Below are positions 1 to 8,008 of a stretch of DNA of 16,903 nt, piece by piece. The translations under genes were made by a program, and so were the position numbers. Source of the DNA: Armatimonadota bacterium (GTDB lineage: Bacteria; Armatimonadota; Zipacnadia; Zipacnadales; UBA11051); assembly GCA_003542955.1 (NCBI GenBank), contig DPJP01000040.1:26027-42929 (forward strand), in the 5' to 3' direction. Positions within the stretch are counted from its first letter, which is position 1, and every line of letters starts with the position of its first letter. The notes beneath the pieces were generated by a model. That model did no database searches. It had not been told where the DNA came from and saw only the letters and a list, made by a program, of their open reading frames with translations.

Positions 1-2
1 GC

Positions 3-359
3 GTGCACGAGTATGCGATGTGCGGTTACTGCGAATTGTGCTTCGGCTACTACGTGGACCAGCGCGCCGATGACGCGGAGGCGGCGGAGAACCAGCGCTG
101 CCCGACCAATGCCATCAAGCGCAGCTATGTCGAGGACCCGTATTACCAGTATGTCATCGATGAGGAGAAGTGCATCGGCTGTGGCGTGTGCGTGAAGGGC
201 TGCCGGACGTTCGGGAACAGCTCGCTTATCCTGCAGATACGCCATGACCGCTGCATCAACTGCAACGAGTGCGCGATAGCGGCGAAGTGCCCGGCGGAGG
301 CCATCCGGCGTGTGCCCGCCGATCGACCCTACCTCCTGCGGATGAAGGATACCAGGTAG
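3..359 (+). CDS. Polyferredoxin, 4Fe-4S protein (5'-truncated by the window edge)
   Basis: The reading frame is open to the left edge with no stop, so the GTG at 3 is probably an internal Val codon and the true start lies outside. The 118 visible residues are almost entirely iron-sulphur binding. A first cluster is suggested by C7, C10, C13 and the later C33-Pro. A second has the classic CxxCxxCxxxC at C57, C60, C63 and C67. A third has CxxCxxCx5CP at C84, C87, C90 and C96. This fits a soluble or membrane-associated electron carrier of the NapG/RnfB/polyferredoxin kind. The stop is one base before the next gene, a NapH/NosR-like membrane protein, so the two are surely cotranscribed and probably partners passing electrons between a soluble donor and the membrane. 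The N-terminal part is unseen, so a further domain (flavin-binding, for example) cannot be excluded. Confidence 0.85.
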   Translation: MHEYAMCGYCELCFGYYVDQRADDAEAAENQRCPTNAIKRSYVEDPYYQYVIDEEKCIGCGVCVKGCRTFGNSSLILQIRHDRCINCNECAIAAKCPAEAIRRVPADRPYLLRMKDTR

Positions 360-360
360 C

Positions 361-1677
361 ATGCGCAGATTCCCCGCGCTGGTGGCGATAGTGCTGGTGG
401 CGGTGTGTGGGCCCGCATTCGCGGAGCAGAACTACCCGCCGCCGGAGTTCTCGATGGGCTACGAGTTCCCGGATGTCTTCATGCCGGGGCCGCGGGCCGA
501 TTGGGCCGGGTACGTGGACATCGCGGTGCTTGCCCTGGCACTGGGCCTGGCCGCCTATCTCGCCCACCGCCGCCGCTCACGATACGGCATGGTTCTTCTG
601 ACGGTGTTCTCGCTGCTCTACTTCGGCTTCTACCGGAAGGGCTGCATCTGCGCCATCGGGGCCATCCAGAACGTCTCGCTGGCTCTCGCCGACCCCGGAT
701 ATGCGTTGCCCGTCGCCGCGGGGGCCTTCTTCCTGCTGCCGCTTCTGGCGGCCCTGTTCTTCGGTCGCGTGTTCTGCTCGGGCGTCTGCCCGCTGGGTGC
801 TATCCAGGAGATCGTGCTGCTGCGCCCGGTGCAGGTGCCGAAGTGGCTCGATGGGCCGCTGAGTGTGCTGCCGGCGCTCTACCTGGGCTTTGCCGTGCTG
901 CTGGCGGCCACGGGTAGCGCGTTCATCATCTGTGAGTACGACCCGTTTGTGCTCTTCTTCCGGCTGAGCGGACCGCTCATGATGCTGATCTTCGGCGTTG
1001 TGATGCTGCTTGTCGCCGTGTTTGTGGGCAGGCCTTACTGCCGCTACGCATGCCCGTACGGAGTGCTGCTGGGGCTGGTGTCGCCGGCGGCACGCTGGAA
1101 GGTCAGCATCACCGGCGGAGACGAGTGCATCCAGTGTCACCTGTGTGCCGACGCGTGCCCCTATGGGGCCATCGAGGCTCCGGTGCTGCCGACGCCCATG
1201 GGTGATCGCAGGCGGGGCAAGCGCGAACTGACGCTTCTGCTCGTGCTGCTGCCGGCCTTTCTGATGCTCGGAGCCGGCCTGGCGCGTCTGAGTAGCCCGA
1301 TGCTGGCCCGTGCGGACTCGAGGGTCCGCCTCGCCGACCGGCTGTGGCTCGAGGAGGCCGGTCACGTCGAGGGGCAGACGGAGGCGAGCGAGGCGTTCGA
1401 CACCCAGGGGCGCCCGACGATCGAGGCGTACGCGGAGGCGGCTGCGGTGCGCGGAGCCTTTGACCGCGGCAGCTGGTGGCTCGGTATCTGGATCGGCCTT
1501 GTGTTCTGGGCGAGGATGATCGCACTGTCGATTCGCCGTCACCATGATGACTACCGGGTCAATGCACGTGACTGTGTCGCGTGTGCGCGGTGCTTCCGGG
1601 CGTGCCCGCTCGAGCACACACACAATCGCAATGGAGAACTGCCATCCGCCGGTGGGCCCGCGGAGGGGACGCAATGA
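361..1677 (+). CDS. NapH/NosR-like membrane 4Fe-4S polyferredoxin
   Basis: This 438-residue membrane protein starts with a signal-like segment (residues 1-21, ending AFA before EQ). It then has about seven hydrophobic helices, near 53-68, 78-90, 117-135, 169-187, 205-222, 288-306 and 371-390. Two CxxxCP motifs at membrane boundaries (C139/C143 and C227/C231) are the hallmark of NapH, NosR and CcoG-type proteins. A CxxCxxCxxxCP cluster lies at C256-C266 and another near the C-terminus at C405-C415. An extra CxC (C95, C97) sits between helices 2 and 3. The family moves electrons across or along the cytoplasmic membrane between quinol or soluble carriers and periplasmic acceptors. It has no N-terminal FMN-binding domain of the full NosR kind. 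Its stop overlaps the next gene's start as ATGA, so translation is probably coupled. The exact electron donor and acceptor are not deducible. Confidence 0.85.
   Translation: MRRFPALVAIVLVAVCGPAFAEQNYPPPEFSMGYEFPDVFMPGPRADWAGYVDIAVLALALGLAAYLAHRRRSRYGMVLLTVFSLLYFGFYRKGCICAIGAIQNVSLALADPGYALPVAAGAFFLLPLLAALFFGRVFCSGVCPLGAIQEIVLLRPVQVPKWLDGPLSVLPALYLGFAVLLAATGSAFIICEYDPFVLFFRLSGPLMMLIFGVVMLLVAVFVGRPYCRYACPYGVLLGLVSPAARWKVSITGGDECIQCHLCADACPYGAIEAPVLPTPMGDRRRGKRELTLLLVLLPAFLMLGAGLARLSSPMLARADSRVRLADRLWLEEAGHVEGQTEASEAFDTQGRPTIEAYAEAAAVRGAFDRGSWWLGIWIGLVFWARMIALSIRRHHDDYRVNARDCVACARCFRACPLEHTHNRNGELPSAGGPAEGTQ
1662..1668 (+). promoter_or_regulatory. Ribosome binding site fixing the 1674 start
   Basis: GGAGGGG lies 5-7 nt before the ATG at 1674, whose last bases overlap the TGA of the upstream gene. 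It favours this start over an in-frame ATG at 1581, which would add 31 non-hydrophobic residues lying wholly inside the upstream gene. Confidence 0.7.
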
Positions 1678-3794
1678 TCGAACAACCTTTTGAAGCCGGC
1701 GCCCGGCGCAACCAGGACGTCCTCTACCAGGCAGCCCTCATCGCGGCCGTCGTGGCCCTGGTGTTTTGCCTGCTCGTGGTAGGCTTGCTGCTGGCCAACT
1801 ACCTCCAGGCGCGCTCCGCCGACCCGCACAACCCGGCCAGAATCGACATGATGAAGGCCGAACTGGCCGCCCAACCTGACGACCAGGAGCTGCGCACCCA
1901 GATCCGCGAGCTTGATACCCGCATCCGCGCCACCTACTTCCAGACGCGCAAGCGGGCGGTCATCGGCGCCTACATGCTGCTGGCGGGGCTTATCGTGCTC
2001 ATCGCCGCGCTGCACTTCGTGCTTCGCTTCCGGCAGCAGGTGGCGCCGCCTGCGGCTCCCGCGACGCCTCAGCAGGCCTGGGTGGCAACCGCGCTCAACC
2101 GCCGGCTGGTGAGCATCCTCGCGGTAGCGATGGCCGGTCTGCTGCTGGTGGTGGCGGTGTTGGCCAGGCATGACGCCTCCTCGGAGTATGTCAGGGCCGC
2201 CGCGGCACTTGCAGATACAGACCGCGGCGATCAGCAGATGGACGGCAGCGGCCTGCTGGGACAGGGGGAGAGCGGCATCCCGACGGAGCCGGCCCCGCAG
2301 TCGATCCCCGGCCCCCCGGGGCCCCAGGGAGCGCAGGGCGAAGCCGGCCCCCCCGGCGAAATGGGGCCCTCCGGCCCTCCGGGTCGTAGCGGCGCGCGTG
2401 GAGGCCGTGGTGAGCGAGGTGAACGGGGCGCGGCCGGACCCGCGGGACCACCCGGACCTCCCGGCCCACCGGGATCAGCCGGCGGGGCGGCAGTCTTCAC
2501 ACCCCGCGCCGTCGTGCCGGGCGGGACAGAGAGCGGAGACTTCCCCACCGTGGATGCCCTGATTGCCAACTGGAGTGTGTTCCGCGGCCCCGCGGCCGGG
2601 CACGCATTCGGCAACGAGTTCCCGAATAGCTGGGATGCGGCAGGCAAGAAGAACGTCGCCTGGACCACGGAGGTGCCGCTCAAGGGCAACAGCTCGCCCA
2701 TCTACTGGAAGGGCAGACTCTACGTGACGGGCGCCGATGAGCACAGGCGCGGCGTCTACTGCATCGATGCGGCGAAGGGGAGCATCCTGTGGCGCCAACC
2801 GGTCGAGACCGAGCCGCTCGACGATTCGGGGCCGCCGAATGTCATGGACGAGACCGGCTACGCCGCGCCGACGATGGCCTGTGACGGCGAGCGGGTCTTC
2901 GCCATGTTCGCCAACGGTGACGTGGCCGGCTTCGACCTCGACGGCAAGAAGCTGTGGGCACGCTCGCTGGGGACCCCGGTCAATGTCTACGGGCACGCGG
3001 CCTCGCTGGCCGTTTGGCGGGACAGGTTGATCATCCAGTTCGACCAGGGCTCCGACGGCGAGGACGGCATCTCGGCATTGTGGGCGCTCAATGTCAGGGA
3101 CGGCAAGAAGGTCTGGCGAACCGACCGCCCGGTGCCCAACTCCTGGGCCAGCCCAATTGTCGTCAACACCGGCAGACGCCATGAGATCATCACCGCGGCG
3201 AACCCGTGGGTGATCTCCTACAGCCCCGATGATGGGAAGGAGTTGTGGCGGGTCGAGTGCCTGAGCGGCGACGTCGGGCCGTCACCATGCTATGCCGGGG
3301 GGCTGGTGTTCGTCGCCAACGACGGCGCGGGCCTGTTCGCTATCCAGCCCGCGGATGCCGAGGCCGGCGCCAAGGCATCGATCCTCTGGAAGGCCGATGA
3401 GGGTTTGCCCGATACCGTCAGCCCTGTCAGTGACGGCGAGAGCGTGCTTGTGGTCACGAGCTGGGGGACGCTGACGTGCTACGAGGCGCGCACCGGGCAG
3501 AAACTCTGGTCGCACGAGCTCGAGGCCGGCATCAGTTCCACGCCGGTGATTGCCGGCAACGCCGTCTACCTCACTGATGCAGATGGCGTCACACACATCT
3601 TCGAGTTGGCGCGCGCGTTCAAGGCAATCGGGAAGGGCAACGTTGGCGAGCCGGTCCACGCGACGCCGGCTTTCGTGGGCGGGCACATCTACCTCCGGGG
3701 CGATCGTCACCTCTTCAGCATCGGCGCCGGAAAGCCCGCGGCGAATGGCGCCCCGCGTCCGGGCAACGGGGGCTCGGGCCTCCTGGGACGGTAG
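1674..3794 (+). CDS. Membrane-anchored collagen-like / PQQ-like beta-propeller fusion protein
   Basis: The 706-residue protein has three predicted membrane helices (about 18-42, 97-117 and 146-163). A polar, possibly coiled-coil loop (58-95) separates the first two. Residues 213-269 are 19 uninterrupted Gly-X-Y triplets, many Gly-Pro-Pro, followed by Gly270: a collagen-like stalk. From about 298 to 690 there is a PQQ-like (BamB-like) beta-propeller with repeats such as the DxxxGxxxW pattern around [24 protein letters not shown] and [12 protein letters not shown]. With three helices and a cytoplasmic N-terminus, stalk and propeller would sit outside the membrane. It shows no quinoprotein dehydrogenase catalytic pattern that I recognise, so the propeller is more likely a binding or scaffolding module. 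The hexapeptide GSGLLG occurs both just before the stalk (191-196) and at the extreme C-terminus. It is translationally coupled to the membrane Fe-S protein, so a role beside that electron-transfer unit is inferred. Confidence 0.85.
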   Translation: MIEQPFEAGARRNQDVLYQAALIAAVVALVFCLLVVGLLLANYLQARSADPHNPARIDMMKAELAAQPDDQELRTQIRELDTRIRATYFQTRKRAVIGAYMLLAGLIVLIAALHFVLRFRQQVAPPAAPATPQQAWVATALNRRLVSILAVAMAGLLLVVAVLARHDASSEYVRAAAALADTDRGDQQMDGSGLLGQGESGIPTEPAPQSIPGPPGPQGAQGEAGPPGEMGPSGPPGRSGARGGRGERGERGAAGPAGPPGPPGPPGSAGGAAVFTPRAVVPGGTESGDFPTVDALIANWSVFRGPAAGHAFGNEFPNSWDAAGKKNVAWTTEVPLKGNSSPIYWKGRLYVTGADEHRRGVYCIDAAKGSILWRQPVETEPLDDSGPPNVMDETGYAAPTMACDGERVFAMFANGDVAGFDLDGKKLWARSLGTPVNVYGHAASLAVWRDRLIIQFDQGSDGEDGISALWALNVRDGKKVWRTDRPVPNSWASPIVVNTGRRHEIITAANPWVISYSPDDGKELWRVECLSGDVGPSPCYAGGLVFVANDGAGLFAIQPADAEAGAKASILWKADEGLPDTVSPVSDGESVLVVTSWGTLTCYEARTGQKLWSHELEAGISSTPVIAGNAVYLTDADGVTHIFELARAFKAIGKGNVGEPVHATPAFVGGHIYLRGDRHLFSIGAGKPAANGAPRPGNGGSGLLGR
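2310..2483 (+). repeat. Collagen-like Gly-X-Y repeat region
   Basis: Nineteen consecutive triplets beginning with glycine, without a single interruption, then one further glycine. The first part is Pro/Glu-rich and the middle carries several Gly-Glu-Arg or similar charged triplets. The end is Gly-Pro-Pro rich. Charged triplets of this kind stabilise bacterial collagen helices, which lack hydroxyproline. Trimerisation of the host protein is therefore likely but is inferred. Confidence 0.9.
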
Positions 3795-3822
3795 CCGTCA
3801 GAGAGCCGGAGCATATTCGAGA

Positions 3823-6291
3823 ATGGCGACATACGACGACCTGCTGAAGCCGGCGTCGGCACAGACTGCCGACGCCCCGGCCCTGACTGACGGCGCGCCC
3901 ACACCCTGCGGCGCGCCGGGCGCTATGGTGTCCGCAAACGCGGACGCGCGCTGCATTGGGTTTGTCGACCGCGTCGTCGAGCAACTCGGGCGGCAGGCCG
4001 ACGCGCTGATCCCGATCCTGCAGTCGATCCAGAAGCGCTACGGTTACCTGCCCCGCGAGGCGCTGGAGCACCTCTGCGAGGTCTCCGAGATCACCCCGCG
4101 CGATATCGCGGGAGTGTCGACCTTCTACTCGCGCTTCAGGCATGAACCGGCCGGCACACACGTCATCAGCGTCTGCCACGGGACGGCCTGCCACGTCAAG
4201 GGCGCGCCGCTCGTGAGTTCGGCCCTGCGGCGCTATCTCCGTCTGGAGGACACTCAGACCACCAGCGCCGACGGAGTGTTCACCCTCGACAGCGTCGATT
4301 GCCTCGGCTGCTGCACGCTTGCCCCGGTCGTCCAGATTGACGGGATCACCTACGGCCACGTGACGCCCGACGGCGTCGGCCAGGTGCTCACGGACTTCCT
4401 GGAACTGGCCCGCGGCGGCGGCATCGGGGCGGGCGTCGAGTCGGGCGAGCGCACGCCGGGCGGCCTTGCGGAGGTCAGAATCGGCGTTGGCTCCTGCTGC
4501 ATCGCCGGAGGCAGCATGGACGTGCTGACACAGATGCAGGAGGCGCTCGGGCGCATCAACGCTCCTGCGGTGGTCAAGCCCGTCGGCTGCGTGGGGATGT
4601 GCCATCAGACGCCGCTGGTCGAGATCGAGAAGCCCGGCGAGGAGATCGCCGTCTACGCGCGTGTTCAGCCGGGCGACGCCGAGGCCATCGCGTACCGGCA
4701 CTTCCGGCCGCGTGGCCTGGGGGGACGCGCGCGGGTCGCGGTCAGCCGCGCGGTCGACCGGCTGCTGACTGATGAGAACTGGCCGCCGCCGGATCGCTAC
4801 GCGCTGGATGTGCGAGACGCTCCGGTGTGCGCCTTCCTCGGCCCCCAACGTCATCTGGCGACTGAGCTATACGGCGCGGCCAACCCGCTTGACCTCGACG
4901 ACTACCGCGCCCACGGAGGCTTCGAGGCGCTCAAGCGCTGCGTCACGAAGCTGTCGCCGGATGGCGTCATCGACACCATCGAGCGCTCGGGGCTGAGGGG
5001 GCGCGGCGGAGCGGGCTTTCCAAGCGGCGAGAAGTGGCGCAGGGTGCGGGCGGCGACCGGGGAGCGCAAGTTTGTCATCTGCAATGGTGACGAGGGCGAT
5101 CCGGGCGCATTCATGGATCGGATGATCCTCGAATCGTACCCTTTCAGAGTGCTCGAGGGGCTCGCCATAGCCACCTGGGCCGTCGGCGCGCATGAGGCAG
5201 TTCTCTACATCCGGGCGGAGTATGCCCTCGCCGTCCAGCGCATCTGGGAGGCAATCCGGATATGTGAGGACCATGCGCTGCTTGGTGATAACGTCTTCGG
5301 GACCGGGGTGCGGATTCTCGTCGGGATCATGGAGGGCGCCGGGGCGTTCGTCTGCGGCGAGGAGACGGGACTGATGGCCTCGCTCGAAGGCAGGCGCGGC
5401 AACCCCCGCCTGCGCCCCCCCTACCCGTCCGAACAGGGCCTCTGGGATTGCCCCACACTCGTCAACAATGTCGAGACGCTGGCACTGGTGCCCACCATCG
5501 TGCGCAACGGGGCACGGACGCTTGCCGAACTGGGGACGGGCCTCAGCAAGGGGACCAAGGTCTTCTCCCTGACGGGCAAGGTCAGGCGCGGCGGGCTCAT
5601 CGAGGTGCCGATGGGCATCACGATCCGGCAGATCGTCGAGGACATCGGCGGCGGTGTCGCGGAGGGCCGGAGCTTCAAGGCGGTGCAGATCGGGGGGCCG
5701 TCCGGCGGCTGCATCCCGGCTGAGCTTGCCGATACACCTGTCGACTACGAGGCGCTGAACGAGATCGGCGCGATTATGGGCTCCGGCGGGCTCGTGGTGC
5801 TCGATGACTCCGACTGCATGCTTGATGTGGCACGCTACTTTCTCCAGTTCACGCAGCGGGAGTCATGCGGCAAGTGCGTTCCCTGCCGCATCGGGACGCG
5901 CCGGATGCTCGATATCCTCGATCGTCTCTGCACCGGCCACGGACGGATTGCCGACCTCGACGAGCTTGAGCAGCTCGCAGGCATGGTACGCGCATCCAGC
6001 CTCTGCGGGCTGGGCCAGACGGCGCCCAACCCGATCCTGACTACGCTGCGCTACTTCCACGACGAGTACCTCGCCCATATCGAGGGCCGCTGCCCCGCCG
6101 GCAGGTGCAAGGAACTCATCACCTACACGATCACTGATGAGTGCATCGGCTGCACCCGCTGCGCCCAGCAATGCCCGGCGCACGCCATCGCGTTCACGCC
6201 ATACGAGAAGCACACCATCGACTCGAGCAAGTGCATCCGCTGCGACACGTGTCGTCAGCTCTGCCCCACCGACGCCGTGAGGATCCAATAG
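3823..6291 (+). CDS. NuoE-NuoF fusion, HydB-type NADH-binding flavoprotein with C-terminal 2[4Fe-4S] ferredoxin
   Basis: An 822-residue fusion. Residues 45-195 are a NuoE/HydC-like thioredoxin fold with [2Fe-2S] ligands C118, C123, C160 and C164. Residues 217-290 are a second thioredoxin-like [2Fe-2S] domain with C225/C226, C256 and C260. Residues 340-735 are NuoF: FMN loop GRGGAGFPSGEKW (393-405), NADH-site NGDEGDPGAF (421-430), then EGAGAFVCGEETG (504-516) and an SLBB region. The N3-type [4Fe-4S] ligands are C682, C685, C688 and C728. H752, C757 and C762 resemble the zinc-site segment of HydB proteins. The C-terminus is a standard 2[4Fe-4S] ferredoxin (C774-C784, C804-C814). The role is NADH oxidation or NAD+ reduction linked to Fe-S partners. 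The next gene is the obvious partner. I chose ATG 3823 (GGAG at 3808-3811) because the longer open frame overlaps the previous gene and adds an unrelated 91-residue tract. Confidence 0.9.
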   Translation: MATYDDLLKPASAQTADAPALTDGAPTPCGAPGAMVSANADARCIGFVDRVVEQLGRQADALIPILQSIQKRYGYLPREALEHLCEVSEITPRDIAGVSTFYSRFRHEPAGTHVISVCHGTACHVKGAPLVSSALRRYLRLEDTQTTSADGVFTLDSVDCLGCCTLAPVVQIDGITYGHVTPDGVGQVLTDFLELARGGGIGAGVESGERTPGGLAEVRIGVGSCCIAGGSMDVLTQMQEALGRINAPAVVKPVGCVGMCHQTPLVEIEKPGEEIAVYARVQPGDAEAIAYRHFRPRGLGGRARVAVSRAVDRLLTDENWPPPDRYALDVRDAPVCAFLGPQRHLATELYGAANPLDLDDYRAHGGFEALKRCVTKLSPDGVIDTIERSGLRGRGGAGFPSGEKWRRVRAATGERKFVICNGDEGDPGAFMDRMILESYPFRVLEGLAIATWAVGAHEAVLYIRAEYALAVQRIWEAIRICEDHALLGDNVFGTGVRILVGIMEGAGAFVCGEETGLMASLEGRRGNPRLRPPYPSEQGLWDCPTLVNNVETLALVPTIVRNGARTLAELGTGLSKGTKVFSLTGKVRRGGLIEVPMGITIRQIVEDIGGGVAEGRSFKAVQIGGPSGGCIPAELADTPVDYEALNEIGAIMGSGGLVVLDDSDCMLDVARYFLQFTQRESCGKCVPCRIGTRRMLDILDRLCTGHGRIADLDELEQLAGMVRASSLCGLGQTAPNPILTTLRYFHDEYLAHIEGRCPAGRCKELITYTITDECIGCTRCAQQCPAHAIAFTPYEKHTIDSSKCIRCDTCRQLCPTDAVRIQ

Positions 6292-6307
6292 CCGCCAAGA
6301 GCCACCA

Positions 6308-7975
6308 ATGCCGACCATCACCATCGACAACCGGACAGTCGAGGTCGAGCCGGGGACAACGATCCTCGACGCAGCCGCGCGCCTGGGCATCCACATCCCG
6401 ACGCTGTGCCACCGGCAGGGGGTGAAGCCCCAGACGGCCTGCATGGTCTGCGTGGTGAAGATCGCCGGGCGCAAGGGCCTGCTCCCGTCCTGCGCGACAA
6501 TCGCCGAAGACGGCATGGTAGTCGAGAGCGAGACCGAGGAGGTCAGGCTGGCGCGCCGGATGGCGCTCGAGCTGATGCTGGGCGACCACGTCGGCGACTG
6601 CGTCGGCCCATGCCAGACGACCTGCCCCGCGCAGATGGACATTCCGGGCATGATCCGGCTCATCGGCGAAGGACGCCTCGCGGAGGCCGTCGCCCTGGTC
6701 AAGGGGCGCATTCCCTTCCCGGCGGTGCTGGGGCGCATCTGCCCGGAACTGTGCGAGCGGGCCTGCCGCCGCGGCCGCCTTGATGCGCCGGTGTCGATCA
6801 AGCTGCTGAAGCGCTTTGTGGGCGATTTCGACATCTGGGCGAAGCAGCGGCACCTGCCGGTCTGTCGGCCCGCCACAGGCAGGAGCGTGGCAATAGTCGG
6901 GGCCGGTCCAGCCGGGCTCTCGGCGGCCTACTACCTGCGCATTGCGGGGCACTCGTGTACAGTCTACGACGACCGCGAGCGGCCCGGCGGCATGCTCCGC
7001 TACGGGGTAGCTGAGAGCGAGCTGCCGCACTGGGTGCTGGATGCCGAGATCGAGCCGCTTGAGCGCATGGGGATCGAGTTCCGCGCGGGCGTTCGCGTAG
7101 GTGAGGCAGTGTCGTTGGAGCAACTCCGCGCACGACACGACGCCTGTGTGCTGGCCGTCGGCGATGTCGGCGAATGGGTGGAGGGCTTCGCGGGCGTGCC
7201 GGTGGAGGGCAGGGCTCTGGCGGCGGACCGCGGCACACACCAGTCGCCGCTGCCGGATGTGTTCGTCGCCGGGGCGGCGCTGACGCCATCGCGATACGCG
7301 GTGCGGGCCGTCGCGGGCGGGAGGTCCGTAGCCCAGGCGCTCCACCTGTTCCTGCAGGGGGAGCAACCAGCCGGCGCCGAGCGGTCCTACTCGGTTCACA
7401 TCCGCACGATGGACCCCGATGAACTGGAGCAGTTCGCTGCAGATACACCCCGCCATGCGCGCGTGAAGATACCCACCGGTCAGCCGGGCGGCTTCACCGA
7501 GGCGCAGGCGCGGATGGAGGCCGCCCGCTGCCTGCACTGTGAATGCGCAGAACTCGATACGTGCCGGCTGCGTCGACTGGGTTTGGCCTATCATGCAAGC
7601 ACGACACGCTACCACGGCGAGCGACGGCGCTTTGAGCGGGACATGAGCCATCCGCTCCTGGTCCATGAGCCCGGCAAGTGCATCGCCTGCGGGCTGTGCG
7701 TCCAAATCGCAGCGGACAGCGGTGAGCAGTTGGGCCTCAGCTTTGTGGGTCGGGGCTTCACCGTCAGGGTCGCGGTGCCGTTCGGGCGCCCGTTGTCCGA
7801 CGGTCTGCGGGAGGCCGCACGCGCCTGCGCGGATGCCTGCCCGACGGCGGCGCTGACATTGCGGGAGCACTTCCCGCACAGCAGCCTGCCTGAGCCGGAG
7901 GCGCCTGCGCCGCGCTTCCGCCGACGGCGCAGGATGCTCAGAAGGCCGTTTGGGCGGCTGCGCGGCAGCGGGTAG
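6308..7975 (+). CDS. NuoG-type [2Fe-2S] / GltD-like FAD / ferredoxin hybrid oxidoreductase subunit
   Basis: 555 residues. Residues 1-80 are a NuoG/HydA-type [2Fe-2S] domain (C34, C45, C48, C62). Residues 98-155 carry the GltD/NfnB double Cys set (C98, C102, C106; C145, C149, C153). An FAD-binding fold starts at 193 with GAGPAG (198-203) and continues through RPGGMLRYG to CVLAVGD (280-286). The closing FAD motif LPDVFVAGA follows only about 30 residues later, so the NAD(P)-binding domain normally inserted here is absent. C408, C411, C413 and C419 form another likely Fe-S site. The tail (455-516) resembles the NuoG ferredoxin module but keeps only C458, C461, C464, C507 and C511. The last residues are Arg-rich. 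Architecture resembles the large subunit of Nfn-like or Stn-like transhydrogenases, as I recall them. It lies 16 nt after the NuoEF fusion, and the two probably form one complex. The start has only a weak ribosome site. Confidence 0.85.
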   Translation: MPTITIDNRTVEVEPGTTILDAAARLGIHIPTLCHRQGVKPQTACMVCVVKIAGRKGLLPSCATIAEDGMVVESETEEVRLARRMALELMLGDHVGDCVGPCQTTCPAQMDIPGMIRLIGEGRLAEAVALVKGRIPFPAVLGRICPELCERACRRGRLDAPVSIKLLKRFVGDFDIWAKQRHLPVCRPATGRSVAIVGAGPAGLSAAYYLRIAGHSCTVYDDRERPGGMLRYGVAESELPHWVLDAEIEPLERMGIEFRAGVRVGEAVSLEQLRARHDACVLAVGDVGEWVEGFAGVPVEGRALAADRGTHQSPLPDVFVAGAALTPSRYAVRAVAGGRSVAQALHLFLQGEQPAGAERSYSVHIRTMDPDELEQFAADTPRHARVKIPTGQPGGFTEAQARMEAARCLHCECAELDTCRLRRLGLAYHASTTRYHGERRRFERDMSHPLLVHEPGKCIACGLCVQIAADSGEQLGLSFVGRGFTVRVAVPFGRPLSDGLREAARACADACPTAALTLREHFPHSSLPEPEAPAPRFRRRRRMLRRPFGRLRGSG

Positions 7976-8008
7976 AGACGGCGGTAGACCATCCCCCGGA
8001 GAGCGACC

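Noticed and set aside
577..1674. 365-residue open frame on the - strand
   Set aside because: Antisense to the NapH/NosR-like gene, with low-complexity Arg/Gln/His-rich composition and no motif. It is a GC-driven shadow.
3550..3822. N-terminal extension of the NuoE-NuoF fusion
   Set aside because: It lies mostly within the upstream propeller gene in another frame and is Ser/Arg-rich. ATG 3823 after that gene's stop gives a normal start.
3823..7975. Respiratory complex I (nuoE, nuoF, nuoG)
   Set aside because: NuoE and NuoF are fused, a C-terminal ferredoxin is added, the NuoG-like protein carries a GltD-like FAD module instead of a molybdopterin-type domain, and no membrane Nuo subunits are present.
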